DNA from: Candidatus Dechloromonas phosphoritropha
GTDB taxonomy: Bacteria; Pseudomonadota; Gammaproteobacteria; Burkholderiales; Rhodocyclaceae
Length of the DNA: 64,000 nt
NCBI GenBank assembly: GCA_016722705.1
Contig: JADKGN010000004.1
Span: 1,178,001-1,242,000 of the forward strand
Direction of reading: 5' to 3'
Shown here piece by piece: positions 9,025-17,926 of this stretch. The notes under the pieces are model-generated. The model ran no database searches. It was not told where the DNA came from and was given only the letters and a program-made list of their open reading frames with translations. The number at the start of each line of letters is the position of its first letter. Within the stretch, counting starts at the first letter, position 1. The translations under genes were made by a program, and so were the position numbers.

Positions 9025-9260
9025 TGAAGTGCTGACGCTTCGTCCAGTTGCCCCAGTTCCCGGAACAGGGCGAGTGTTTTGGCGGCCTCGTCGGGGTCGA
9101 GCTTGTTCAGCGCATAGCCGACATGGACGATCACGTAGTCGCCGACGAGCACGTTGTCTACCAGCGCCAAGGAAATCTCCTTGCGCACACCGGCCAGATC
9201 GACCACTGCATTGTCGCCGGCGCGCAATTCAACGACTTGCGCGGGAATTGCCAGACACAT
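9021..9260 (-). CDS. hypC: HypC maturation chaperone
   Basis: 79-residue OB-fold chaperone that works with HypD and hands the iron moiety to the large subunit precursor. The essential N-terminal MCLAIPAQV (Cys2) is present, as is the VGDYVIVHVGYAL segment. It is the first of two HypC-family proteins in the locus, the other being HupF at 9849-10121. The gene overlaps hypD by 4 nt; 34 bp separate it from the upstream hybE/hupJ gene. A good ribosome-binding site (GGAGG) precedes the ATG. Confidence 0.92.
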   Translation of the reverse strand: MCLAIPAQVVELRAGDNAVVDLAGVRKEISLALVDNVLVGDYVIVHVGYALNKLDPDEAAKTLALFRELGQLDEASALH

Positions 9261-9294
9261 TCAAACCTCCAATGTTCCCAGTCGGCGCCGTTCT

Positions 9295-9852
9295 TTAGCG
9301 CCGCCCTGCCAGCCTACCGAAAAAACCGCGCCTTGACACATGCCGCCGCGTCTCGATTGTCGGTTCCGGGACTGGTTTCGGCTCCGGCAATGACTCCGGT
9401 ATTGGCGCGAGTACCGCCGCCAATGCATCGTGGGCGGCCTGGCGTGCCGCTGCCATGTCGGGCAAGGCGCTCACCGGGGCAATCAGCGGACAATACTGGT
9501 AGGGACCAAGGTCGGGATCATCGTCGGCGACAAATTGCAGCGTACCACAGGGTAGTTCGAGGTAGCGGCGCTCGCCGGCCGGGATGTCACCCCACAGCGC
9601 GCCGCCGCCGGAAATCAGGAATAAGTTCAGGAACCACGGCGTGATCATGACGCCCAGCCAGTCGCCCTCATGGCGCATAAAGCCGATCGCCGCCACCTCC
9701 AGTTGCGGATTGACGAAGGACAGGTCGCGCATGCGCGTCTCCCAGATCTGGCGGTAGTGGGCTTCGAGCAGGGCGCTCGGGTCGCTGTCACGGGCCGTCG
9801 CCGGGCGCACCAGCGGTGGCGCCAGAGCCGGTTTGCGAAGGCGCTCGCTCAT
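9295..9852 (-). CDS. hybE: HybE/HupJ-family hydrogenase chaperone
   Basis: 185 residues. The central block (LEAHYRQIWETRMRDLSFVNP, and MITPWFLNLFLI) matches the HybE/HupJ/HoxT family, which binds Tat-targeted hydrogenase precursors and is thought to prevent early export of the small subunit. No rubredoxin-like motif was seen, so the protein resembles HybE rather than a HupI fusion. The C-terminal tail ends in a basic segment (SRRGFFGRLAGRR). It overlaps hupF by 4 nt and sits in the usual hupD-hupF-hupJ order. The exact biochemical role is inferred from the family. Confidence 0.8.
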   Translation of the reverse strand: MSERLRKPALAPPLVRPATARDSDPSALLEAHYRQIWETRMRDLSFVNPQLEVAAIGFMRHEGDWLGVMITPWFLNLFLISGGGALWGDIPAGERRYLELPCGTLQFVADDDPDLGPYQYCPLIAPVSALPDMAAARQAAHDALAAVLAPIPESLPEPKPVPEPTIETRRHVSRRGFFGRLAGRR

Positions 9853-10121
9853 CGTGGCGGAATGTCCTGGAAATATAGCGCCGGGTCATAGTCGCCGGCC
9901 AGCGCGGCGTCGAGCGCCGCCAGCGCATCCTCGATCTGCGCCAGTGTTTCGGGTTCGACCACTTCCCTGGCCAGGCCCAGCGAGGTCAGCAGCCAGGTAC
10001 CGACCGGCTGCGGGCCGACCAGCATCATGTTGATCAGCTCGCGGCGGCCCATCCGCTCGACCCAGGCGAAATCGCCCTCACCCTCCAGGGACACTAGCTG
10101 CATGGGTATCGACAGGCACAT
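9849..10121 (-). CDS. hupF: HupF/HybG-type HypC-family chaperone
   Basis: 90 residues, HypC family, with the required N-terminal MCLSIPMQLV (Cys2). It is a little longer than HypC at 9021-9260 and probably dedicated to the HybC precursor, while HypC serves HypD and perhaps HoxC. A GTG one codon upstream is also open, but the ATG at 10121 is chosen because Cys must follow the initiator Met. It abuts the hupD stop by one nucleotide. Family members such as HupF in Rhizobium have been reported to protect the large subunit from oxygen, which would suit the HypX-containing locus. Confidence 0.85.
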   Translation of the reverse strand: MCLSIPMQLVSLEGEGDFAWVERMGRRELINMMLVGPQPVGTWLLTSLGLAREVVEPETLAQIEDALAALDAALAGDYDPALYFQDIPPR

Positions 10122-10600
10122 CACGTACGCTCCGCGACCGTCAGGCCGCGTGCCCGGATTTCGCCGACGGCGAGTGCTACCAGTTCCGGTACCCGGGCCG
10201 CCACGGCAGACGTCAGCGCCATGCCCAGCGCCATCGACTCCGGCTCGATGCCGATGATGATCGTCTCCGCTGGCGAGCGGCCGATCAATTCGAGATTGGC
10301 GAGAACATCCGAAAGCCCGACCTGGTGCGGCGACAGCTTGGTCCGGAAAAACACCGGCACCGCGTCGCCCCTGAGCAGGACATGGGTGGCGGGTGGGCGC
10401 CCGCCGCGCACGCAGTCGACGACAATCAGCAGATCCAGGTTCTCCAGTTGTTCGAGCATTTCCATGGCGCTGGTGCCGCCATCGATGACCTCGACCTCGG
10501 GCGGCAGACGCCAGCCATCAGCCAGCGCTTCGACAACGCGGACACCGACGCCTTCGTCGGAGAGGAGGATGTTGCCAATTCCGAGAACCACGATGCGCAT
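10121..10600 (-). CDS. hybD: Hydrogenase maturation endopeptidase HybD/HupD
   Basis: 159-residue nickel-dependent endopeptidase (M52 family) that removes the C-terminal peptide of the HybC precursor after nickel insertion. The N-terminal VVLGIGNILLSDEGVGVRV is the classic motif with the Glu nickel ligand; the second and third ligands are expected in VIDGG and in the KLSPHQVGL segment. It lies 66 bp downstream of hybC, whose C-terminal extension is its predicted substrate. HoxC has no extension and is not a substrate. Confidence 0.92.
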   Translation of the reverse strand: MRIVVLGIGNILLSDEGVGVRVVEALADGWRLPPEVEVIDGGTSAMEMLEQLENLDLLIVVDCVRGGRPPATHVLLRGDAVPVFFRTKLSPHQVGLSDVLANLELIGRSPAETIIIGIEPESMALGMALTSAVAARVPELVALAVGEIRARGLTVAERT

Positions 10601-10617
10601 GATCTCACCAATAAAGC

Positions 10618-10641
10618 GGGGCGCGAAAAGTGTCGCGCCCC
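10618..10641 (-). other. Strong hairpin between hybC and hybD
   Basis: A 9-bp perfect inverted repeat (GGGGCGCGA / TCGCGCCCC) with a 6-nt loop lies in the 66-bp gap between hybC and hybD. In the transcribed direction it is followed by GCTTTATT, not by a uridine run, so it is not a standard terminator. It could stabilise the 3' end of the structural-gene mRNA or give partial termination, which would produce more subunits than maturation factors. That role is inferred. Confidence 0.6.
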
Positions 10642-10666
10642 GAAGGACCGAAAACCTTACCTTGGA

Positions 10667-12379
10667 TCAAACGGCCGTCACGGTAACCGCCGATTTATTC
10701 TGCTCGTCGACAACATGGACAGCGCAGGCCAAGCAGGGGTCGAAGGAATGTACGGTGCGTAAAACTTCGAGCGGCCGCTCAGGATCAGCCACCGGATTGC
10801 CGACTAGGCAGGCCTCATAGGCGCCCGGCGTGCTGTTCTCGTTGCGCGGCGCGGCATTCCAGGTGGTCGGCACGACGCACTGATAGTTCTTGATCTTGCC
10901 GGAGTCGATCACGACCCAGTGCGAGAGCACGCCGCGTGGCGCTTCGTGGAAGCCGACGCCGCGCTGCTCACCCGCCGGAAAAACCGGATGGTTAAAGGTG
11001 GCAAGATCACCCTTGGCCATGTTGGCGACCAGCAGATCCCATTGCTTCGCCAGTTCGTCGCATTGCACCGCGCAGCCAATGGCCCGGGCCGCGTGGCGTC
11101 CGATGGTCGAATGCATGGCGTCGAGCCCGACCTTGGCGCCGGCCAGGCTGGATACCAGATCGAGCGCCGTGGTCGCGTATTGCTTGGTTGGCTCGTGGCC
11201 GGCGGCCAGCATGCCGAGAACCCTGGCCAACGGCCCGACCTGCATCGGCTTGCCGTAGAAGGTGGGCGCCTTGAGCCAGGAATACTTGCCGTCGTCCTGG
11301 AAATCGGTGTATTTCGGCGTCGTCTCGCCCTTGTACGGGTGCAGCGACTTGTCGTCGCCCCCCTTGTAGTCATACCACGAGTGCCTGACCGCCTCCGAAA
11401 CGCCATCGACGAGATACGGGTCACCAAACGTCTTGATCGGCTTGAAGCTTTCCAGTTTTCCACCCTCGATGTAGCCGCCGGGGAGCGCAAACTCGGTGCC
11501 CTTGCCATCGAGCGGGATGTCCGGCACGCTCAGGTAGTCGGTGATGCCACGCCCGTACTTGGTCCAGTCGGCGTAGAAGGCACCGATCGCGGCAACATCG
11601 ACGAGATAAACGTTCTTGACGAAATCGTCGAGCGATTCAATCCATTTCCTGACCGCCATCAGGCGCTCGAGGGTCAGCACCGACTGCGAATCGAGCGACA
11701 GCGGATTGGAGACACCGCCGACGGCGACATTCTGGATATGCGGCGACTTGGAGCCGAGGATGGCGACGATCTTCGAGGCGTGGCGCTGGATTTCAAGTGC
11801 CTGCAGGTAATGCACGACAGCCAGCAGATTGACCTCAGGCGACAGTTTCATCGCCGGGTGGCCCCAATAGCCGTTGGTGAAGATGCCGAGCTGGCCGGTG
11901 CCGACGAAGCCCTTGAGCCGGTCCTGAACTTGCGTGAATTCGGCCTTGCTGTTGCCGTTCCAGCTGGACAGGCTCTGCGCCAGAGTCGCCGCTTTGCCCG
12001 GATCGGCCTTGAGTGCGGAAACCACGTCGACCCAGTCGAGCGCCGAGAGGTGGTAGAAGTGCACGATATGGTCATGGACGGTGTGGGCCAGCATGATCAT
12101 GTTGCGGATGTACTGGGCGTTGATCGGGATTTCCAGTTGCAGCGCGTTTTCCACCGCGCGCACCGAGGCCATGGCATGAACCGTCGTACACACGCCGCAG
12201 ATACGCTGGGTGATCGCCCAGGCATCGCGCGGATCGCGACCGATCAAGATGGTCTCGACGCCACGGAACATCTGGCCGGAAGCCCAGGCCTTCTTGACCA
12301 TCCCGCCGTCGACTTCGACGTCGACGCGCAGATGGCCTTCGATGCGGGACACCGGGTCGATGGTTACTCGTTTGGACAT
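10667..12379 (-). CDS. hybC: Uptake [NiFe] hydrogenase large subunit (Hyb type)
   Basis: 570-residue precursor of the catalytic subunit. The nickel ligands are in RICGVCTT (N-terminal) and DPCLACAVH (C-terminal). Fifteen residues follow that histidine (VVDEQNKSAVTVTAV) and form the peptide expected to be removed by HybD. The N-terminal RVTIDPVSRIEGHLRVDVEV is typical. The ATG at 12379 has an AGGAG-like site (CAGGAGATAG) just upstream; the longer frame runs back into hybB. The subunit has no signal of its own and is exported to the periplasm with HybO. Order hybO-hybA-hybB-hybC marks the four-subunit Hyb type (group 1c). Confidence 0.95.
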   Translation of the reverse strand: MSKRVTIDPVSRIEGHLRVDVEVDGGMVKKAWASGQMFRGVETILIGRDPRDAWAITQRICGVCTTVHAMASVRAVENALQLEIPINAQYIRNMIMLAHTVHDHIVHFYHLSALDWVDVVSALKADPGKAATLAQSLSSWNGNSKAEFTQVQDRLKGFVGTGQLGIFTNGYWGHPAMKLSPEVNLLAVVHYLQALEIQRHASKIVAILGSKSPHIQNVAVGGVSNPLSLDSQSVLTLERLMAVRKWIESLDDFVKNVYLVDVAAIGAFYADWTKYGRGITDYLSVPDIPLDGKGTEFALPGGYIEGGKLESFKPIKTFGDPYLVDGVSEAVRHSWYDYKGGDDKSLHPYKGETTPKYTDFQDDGKYSWLKAPTFYGKPMQVGPLARVLGMLAAGHEPTKQYATTALDLVSSLAGAKVGLDAMHSTIGRHAARAIGCAVQCDELAKQWDLLVANMAKGDLATFNHPVFPAGEQRGVGFHEAPRGVLSHWVVIDSGKIKNYQCVVPTTWNAAPRNENSTPGAYEACLVGNPVADPERPLEVLRTVHSFDPCLACAVHVVDEQNKSAVTVTAV

Positions 12380-12401
12380 TTCTATCTCCTGGTTCCGGAA
12401 T

Positions 12402-13553
12402 TCAGTTGGCGCTTGCTTCTTCGCGCGGCAGCACCGGGAAGAGGCGGGTAACGACGATAAATCCAAGCACTGCCACTGCGGTCATGCCCATAGTGACGAG
12501 CAGTTCGGGAATCGACGGGAAGTATTGCCAGCCCGGACCCGTATCGAAGCCGATGAGATAGCCGTTGAGCCGCAGAAAGGCACCGGCGAGCATGATGGAG
12601 ACCCCCCCCAGGAAGAGCCGGGCCGGGTTACGGCGGGCGTCGGCCGTGCCAACTAGCGCGAAGGGCAGGCAGAACAGGATCATCTCGACCCAGAAGAAGA
12701 TCGCCACCAGGCCAAAGCTGAAAGCATTGCCACAGGCGCCGCGTACCGTCAGGTCGACAACACGCACGATCAGATAGACGCCGAGCATGCCGAGCATCAC
12801 CTTGGCCATCGGGCCCAGAATGACGGTTTCGATTTCCCGCCGGTAGGCCGCGGACGCGAGGCAGGACTCGAACAGCACCACGCCATAGCCCATGAGGATC
12901 GCCGACAGCAGGTAGAGAAGCGGCACGATGGGAGTCTGCCAGAGCGGATTGACCTGGCCGCCCATCAGAACCAGCAGCGTGCCGATCGACGATTGGTGCA
13001 TCATCGGCAGCACGGTGCCAAGGGCGATGAAGAAGAACAACACCTTGCCCAGTTTTTTCTTGGCCACGTTCAGGCCCCACTTCTCCATGAAGACGGGCGA
13101 GAACTCGATCCACATCACGAGAATGTAGATCGAGATGCACAGAGCCGTCTCGAACAGGGCCGAATTCAGGTTCCAGTAGCCGGGCCACAGGATGTGCCAG
13201 AAGTTCCAGTAACGCCCGAGGTCAAACATGACGCCGGCACCGGCCAGCGTATAGCCGAACAGGCTGGTCAGCAGGGCGGGCCGCACCAGCGGGTGATACT
13301 CGCCCTTGTTGAAGATGTAGACCATCATCGCCACCGAAAAGCCGCCGCAAGCGAGAGCGGAACCGATGAGGACGTCCACCACCACCCATAGACCCCACGC
13401 ATAGCCATCGTTCAGGTTGGTTACCGCGCCCAGGCCAAGAATGAAACGCGCCGCCAGGACTGCCAGCATCAGCACTATGAGGACGCCGCAGACGACCGTG
13501 GTGTTATTGATCAGCTTTCCGCCGACCGGAGCCGCGGGCAGATGGGCGCTCAT
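12402..13553 (-). CDS. hybB: HybB/NrfD-type integral membrane subunit
   Basis: 383 residues with about nine or ten hydrophobic membrane segments, first at ~17-40 (VVCGVLIVLMLAVLAARFI). It belongs to the HybB/NrfD family, which passes electrons from HybA to the quinone pool without haem. Motifs such as DLGRYWNFWHILWPGYWNLNS and MHQSSIGTLLVLMG are typical. The ATG overlaps the hybA stop by 4 nt. It replaces the cytochrome b subunit (HupC/HoxZ) of group 1d enzymes, which fits hydrogen uptake with a quinone acceptor and possible proton-motive coupling. Confidence 0.9.
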   Translation of the reverse strand: MSAHLPAAPVGGKLINNTTVVCGVLIVLMLAVLAARFILGLGAVTNLNDGYAWGLWVVVDVLIGSALACGGFSVAMMVYIFNKGEYHPLVRPALLTSLFGYTLAGAGVMFDLGRYWNFWHILWPGYWNLNSALFETALCISIYILVMWIEFSPVFMEKWGLNVAKKKLGKVLFFFIALGTVLPMMHQSSIGTLLVLMGGQVNPLWQTPIVPLLYLLSAILMGYGVVLFESCLASAAYRREIETVILGPMAKVMLGMLGVYLIVRVVDLTVRGACGNAFSFGLVAIFFWVEMILFCLPFALVGTADARRNPARLFLGGVSIMLAGAFLRLNGYLIGFDTGPGWQYFPSIPELLVTMGMTAVAVLGFIVVTRLFPVLPREEASAN

Positions 13554-14575
13554 GACTCGCCTCCTTTGGAATCATCGTCATCCTTCCTGACATTGCGTCT
13601 GGCAGCCCAGGTCATGACGCCGAGCACGGCAATCGGCATGATCATGCCCTGATACAGCGTGTGCTGAATGCCCTCCGAGAGCGAAGCTGAGGATCTCTCC
13701 GGCAGCTTGGGCATGCCGACCTTTTCGAAATTCACCGCCGACAGTTTGAGGACCTGGGTACCGCCGTATTCGTGTTCGCCGTAGATGTGCTGCAGGTAGT
13801 TTCCGACCCGCGCTTCGTAACGCATATCCGGATCCCGCTTCCAGGTGCTTGCCTTTTCCGCCTCGATGTCGCCATAGGGCAGACGACCGCGCGGGATGAG
13901 CGTCGTCTCGCCTGGCTTGAGCGCCAGCCGCCGCCTGGCTTCGGCGAGCAGATCCACGGTCTGGCCGAACAGCGTCGCGCCGGTCGGGCAGACCTCGGCG
14001 CACGCTGAATAGTGGCCGTCCTTGTGGCGGTGGCGGCAGAGCTCGCATTTGCCGATCTTGCCGATCGGCGAGTCAAACTGGTACTTGGGAATCCCGAACG
14101 CGCAGGCGGCGACGCAGTAACGGCATCCGAAACAGGCATCGGGGTTATAGCTGACGATACCCGTCACCGGATCCTTGCGCATGGCCGATACCGGACACGC
14201 CGATACGCACGAAGCATCGGCGCAGTGCATGCAGGACGTCTTCATGAAGGAGAAGCCGTTTGTCTCGACGTCCTTGGTTTCGCCGGTACCGTTGGCATAG
14301 ACCTTGATCACGTTGAAGGTGTGACCCGTCGTGTCGAGCGGGGTATCCCACAACCTGTCCGCCGTCCTGAATTCGGCCGGATTGTTGTTCGCTTCCTTGC
14401 ACGCGGCAACACAGGCCTGACAACCGACGCAAAGCGTTGCGTCATACAGCAGACCGAGGCCGCCGGGTGGTTTCGTCAGGTTGCCGCGGGCGTCGGCAGG
14501 AGCGGGGGCCAGTGCCGCTACCGCGGCGCCGCTGCCGGCCACGCAACCCTTGAGAAAATTGCGTCTGCTCAGCAT
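13550..14575 (-). CDS. hybA: HybA periplasmic ferredoxin-like subunit
   Basis: 341 residues. A twin-arginine signal is visible at the N-terminus (MLSRRNFLKGCVAGSG). Four cysteine groups for [4Fe-4S] clusters follow: CVGCQACVAAC, CMHCADASCVSACP, CFGCRYCVAACAFGIP and CELCRHRH with CAEVCP. A C-terminal hydrophobic segment (GMIMPIAVLGVMTWAARR) could anchor it in the membrane. It transfers electrons from HybO to HybB. The gene follows hybO after a single base and overlaps hybB, as expected for a stoichiometric complex. Confidence 0.93.
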   Translation of the reverse strand: MLSRRNFLKGCVAGSGAAVAALAPAPADARGNLTKPPGGLGLLYDATLCVGCQACVAACKEANNNPAEFRTADRLWDTPLDTTGHTFNVIKVYANGTGETKDVETNGFSFMKTSCMHCADASCVSACPVSAMRKDPVTGIVSYNPDACFGCRYCVAACAFGIPKYQFDSPIGKIGKCELCRHRHKDGHYSACAEVCPTGATLFGQTVDLLAEARRRLALKPGETTLIPRGRLPYGDIEAEKASTWKRDPDMRYEARVGNYLQHIYGEHEYGGTQVLKLSAVNFEKVGMPKLPERSSASLSEGIQHTLYQGMIMPIAVLGVMTWAARRNVRKDDDDSKGGES

Positions 14576-14576
14576 C

Positions 14577-15761
14577 TCACACCTCCGCTGATTCGTTGCT
14601 GGGCTTGCCAGCCTTTTTCGCCTTTTCCATCTCCTCCGCCTTGTGCGAGAGCCCGAGATTCCTCGTCAGCTTGGCCCCCGCACCGATCGCAACTCCGGCG
14701 ACCGCCGCCAGCACGGCGGCTGATCCAAGCGTGGCACCCATGCCTTTCTGCTCGACAACGCCTGGCAGGAAGACGCCGGGTTGAATGTTCTTCATCTTGG
14801 CCAGGGCATGAATGGGCTTCTGGAATCCGATACCCTGCTCAGTGCAGCCGATGCACGGGTGGCCGCAACCGACCGGCCAGGTGCCGGCGCCAATATCGCC
14901 AAACTGGATGGTCGGGCAATTGGCGTAGGTTTCCGGACCCTTGCAGCCAAGCTTGTACAGACAAAAGCCATGACGGTGCGCATCGTCGCCGAACTCAAGG
15001 GCGAAGCGCCCGGCGTCGAAGTGCGCGCGCCGCTCGCAGTTCTCGTGGATCAGGCGCGAATAGGCGAATTTCGGCCGGCCAAGATGGTCGACCGCAGGCA
15101 AGCTGCCGAAGGTCAGGTAATTGACGACGGAAGACAGGAAGTTGTAGGGATTGGGCGGGCAACCCGGGATGGTCACGACCGGCTTGCCAAGCACTTGCGA
15201 GACGCTCGAGGCGCCGGTCGGATTGGGGTCGGTCGATGGCATGCCACCCCACGAAGCGCAGGAACCGATGGCGATTACCGCCGCCGCGTCGGCCGCACAT
15301 TCCTTGGCCAGTTCGATCGCCGTCTTGCCGCCAATCTTGCAATAGATGCCACCATCCTTGGTCGGAATCGCGCCTTCGATGACTAGAAGATATTTGCCCT
15401 TGTTCTCGCTCATCGCCTGCAGCCGGGCCGCCTCGATCTGGTGGCCGGCGGCGGCGAACAGCGTCTCGTGGTAATCAAGCGAAATGACGTCGAGGATCAA
15501 TTTTTCCAGCGTCGGGTGTTCGGCGCGCAACAAGGATTCGGTGCACCCCGTGCACTCCTGGAAATGCAGCCAGATCACACTCGGACGCCGCTTGGTCGCC
15601 ACCGCCTCGGCAATCGCCGCATCGGCCCCCTGTGGCAATCCCAGAGTCGTCGCCAGAACCGCACAAAACTGCAGGAATTCCCGGCGCGTCATCGACAGGC
15701 GTGTTGCCGCCGCGTCGATCCGCTCATCGCTCTCCAGCAACATCAGATCTTGCTTGGCCAT
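14577..15761 (-). CDS. hybO: Uptake [NiFe] hydrogenase small subunit (Hyb type)
   Basis: 394-residue iron-sulfur subunit. It has a twin-arginine signal (SMTRREFLQFCAVLATTLG), the proximal cluster start ECTGCTESLLRAEHP, GSCASWGGMPS, PGCPPNPYN and the medial/distal cysteines ending in CGHPCIGCTEQGIGFQKP. A C-terminal hydrophobic helix (~residues 340-365) anchors the complex in the membrane. The ATG at 15761 is chosen because a strong AGGAGGAGGG site lies directly upstream; an in-frame start 7 codons earlier would bury it. First gene of the operon, about 85 nt downstream of the predicted transcription start. Confidence 0.95.
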   Translation of the reverse strand: MAKQDLMLLESDERIDAAATRLSMTRREFLQFCAVLATTLGLPQGADAAIAEAVATKRRPSVIWLHFQECTGCTESLLRAEHPTLEKLILDVISLDYHETLFAAAGHQIEAARLQAMSENKGKYLLVIEGAIPTKDGGIYCKIGGKTAIELAKECAADAAAVIAIGSCASWGGMPSTDPNPTGASSVSQVLGKPVVTIPGCPPNPYNFLSSVVNYLTFGSLPAVDHLGRPKFAYSRLIHENCERRAHFDAGRFALEFGDDAHRHGFCLYKLGCKGPETYANCPTIQFGDIGAGTWPVGCGHPCIGCTEQGIGFQKPIHALAKMKNIQPGVFLPGVVEQKGMGATLGSAAVLAAVAGVAIGAGAKLTRNLGLSHKAEEMEKAKKAGKPSNESAEV

Positions 15762-15857
15762 GAACCCTCCTCCTGTTACCACCTTCTTGGTACCGGCCGC
15801 TGACCGGCAATGTCTCTCTGTTGGGGGTTTGGCTATAGCTGCTTTGGAGGCTTCAAC

Positions 15858-15872
15858 GCAAGAAACCGGCCA
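15858..15872 (-). promoter_or_regulatory. Sigma-54 (-24/-12) promoter of the hydrogenase operon
   Basis: On the minus strand the sequence reads TGGCCGG-TTTC-TTGC, with GG and GC at exact -24/-12 spacing and 12 of the consensus-type positions intact. It ends about 97 bases before the hybO start. The operon encodes the sigma-54 activator HoxA at its far end, which makes the call more likely. The AT-rich stretch at about 15940-15970 could hold IHF or activator sites, but no site there is certain. Confidence 0.75.
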
Positions 15873-16590
15873 GATATGAATGTGGCCTTTATTCAGTCAC
15901 TTGGAGGGACTCATCAAGCGCATGGATGCCTTATGTGGAAACATTATTTCCATAATTTTCTTAACAATGGTCAGTATCTTTGCATTGCGGCAGGAAGATC
16001 TCGTCACCCATCCGTCACGCCACCCAGCCCTGCCCGAGCGCCACACCATTCCACATATTCCAGCGATCTGGGCCGATCATGGTGTCAGCGAGCCTCTGAA
16101 TGGCCTAGCCACCGACGCTGTCGGTCTCGGGCCGGATGGCGGGCTTTGGGGCGGAGGACTGTTGCGCCTTGCCGGCGTCAAGTGCGACCGCCTCGCCCAT
16201 CTCCGGCCACTCAGACTCCCGCTCGGCGATGGAACTGGAGGGACTGGCTGTCGCGCACGGACCCCATTCTGCTCGAAAGCGCCGAACCCGGCCCTGGCGC
16301 CGCGCTGTTCCACACGGCGCTTGCCGCCGGCCTTGCCGAATGGGTGCATGTTTGCACCCCAGGGGCACTTTCAACGGGGCGCGGTCGACCGGGAAAAAGA
16401 GCCAAAAATCGCCGTCGGCGGTGGTTGTGTGCGAAATATCGACTGAGTTGACCACCTGATCTCATTACATCGGACCACGAAATACGGTCGACTTGACCAG
16501 GATGTATTAGACAGCAATTGTTAAGGGTTGTCAGATGCCAGCCCTGACCGGCATGGCTGCTGGGAACGGGAGCCGCTCATTGGGCTGGCG
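15873..16590. other. Intergenic region upstream of hybO, no recognisable gene
   Basis: About 700 bases between the hydrogenase promoter and the IS91-type debris. The part next to the promoter (15880-16010) is AT-rich and probably regulatory. Several overlapping short frames exist at 16050-16460 on both strands, but none gives a recognisable protein family, and none has a convincing start with a ribosome-binding site. Two similar short motifs (around 16438-16455 and 16484-16498, sharing TCGAC and TTGACCA) may be repeat or transposon-end sequence. Decayed mobile-element DNA is the likeliest explanation. Confidence 0.4.
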
Positions 16591-16879
16591 TCAGACAAGC
16601 GCCGGGGGAGGAAACCGCGGGGAGCACGACGGCGATATCAGGAAAGGCGACGGGCTATGGGGATTTGACTGCCCGGATTGCCGACTGAGACGAGGATGAA
16701 GCCGGTCAGCGAGGTGACGGCCGCGTTCAATCGACCGGCCTCTGAGGGGATAGGCCAGGTTTTTGGGTGTCGCACCCTGCCAGAATGGGCATTTCCGTAG
16801 CGCCAGGCAATCGCTTCCCGTATCGTCACTATTGGCGGCAGTGATGACGGACAGTTGAGATATTGAGAGAGCGATGCGC

Positions 16880-17917
16880 TCATCGTGCGACGCGTTGCAG
16901 TGGTGGTGCGCGGATCGGCTGCCCGCGCCCGAAAGTCTCGATGACGACCATCGCTGCCACACAGTCAGGACAGATGAACGTAGGTTGCTTGATATCCGTT
17001 GGTGCCGGCGCATCCTCGGTTGCTGCAACGCCCGCGGGCGCCACCTGCAACAGTTCGCGGACCCGCGCCAGATTCTCCCGGCGTCCGGCATTGGCGATCA
17101 ACCCATAGTGGTGGATCCGGTGAAATCCACTGGGCAGGACATGCAGCAGGAAACGGCCCATGAACTCGCCCGGATTAAGCGTCATGGTCTTGTAACGGGT
17201 TTGGCGATTGGCCCGGTAATCCTTCCGGCGAAAGGTAATGCCACGGTCGTCCATGGCCACCAGTCGTTGATTCGAGATCGCCACCCGATGGGTATAGCGC
17301 GCCAGATAAGCCAGCACCGCCGCCGGAACAAGCGGGAGGGGACGCGAACGGGCAGGAAGAACCCTGGCTTGCAGGCAATCCAACGCGACCCGTCGGGGGA
17401 CAGGCCACCGCCCGGGACAATGCCATGGACGTGGGGATGATGGGTCAATGCCGATCCCCAGGTATGCAACACCAGCGTGGCGCCGATTTGCGCGCCCAGA
17501 TGCTTGGGATCAGCGGCAATGGTACTCAACGTCTCTGCCGCCACCTCGAACAACAGACGATAAATGACGGCCTTGTTGGTGTACGCAATGGCACTGATCG
17601 GCGCCGGCAAGGTAAATACCACGTGGTAGTAATCCACCAGCAGCAAGCCAGCGTTGCGCCGCACTGGCCTGGCACTTCGGGCAATGCCGGTTGCGACAGG
17701 AGTTGTCCCCAAGGGGACTTCCTTCGGGGCGTAGGCAATCTCTGTATGGTCGCAAGCATTGCAATGCAACACATGCCCCCAGTGCCGCGCTGCGGCACTG
17801 CTCGATGGCCGACATGACCTTGAGTTGCCCCAGACTCAGGTGAGCCTGCTGCGTTTGGCGCCAAGCCGGCCCATGGGTCCGGAAGATGTCCGCGACCTCG
17901 AGGGCAGAACGCCCCAT
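16880..17917 (-). pseudogene. IS91-family transposase, frameshifted
   Basis: Pieces of an IS91-type rolling-circle transposase are found in three minus-strand frames. In order they are: the N-terminal MGRSALEVADIFRTHGPAW; the zinc-binding part split between CNACDHTEIAY and NSCRNRHCPKCQ; the core DYYHVVFTLP and LHTWGSALTHHPHVHGIVPG (putative metal-binding His cluster); and YLARYTHRVAISNQRL leading to the C-terminal part from about 17340 down to 16880. Frame changes are needed near 17770, 17725, 17660 and 17350, so the gene cannot make an intact protein unless there are sequencing errors. The recombinase at 17927-18802 is its usual partner in one IS91 subgroup. Confidence 0.8.
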
Positions 17918-17926
17918 GGCGACAAG

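Noticed and set aside
10919..12451. Open frame of 510 codons on the plus strand opposite hybC.
   Set aside because: Antisense artefact of high third-position GC in hybC; no domain seen.
16050..16460. Short frames between the hydrogenase promoter and the IS91-type element.
   Set aside because: Several overlapping frames on both strands without family resemblance, start signal or codon pattern; kept only as a note on decayed DNA.
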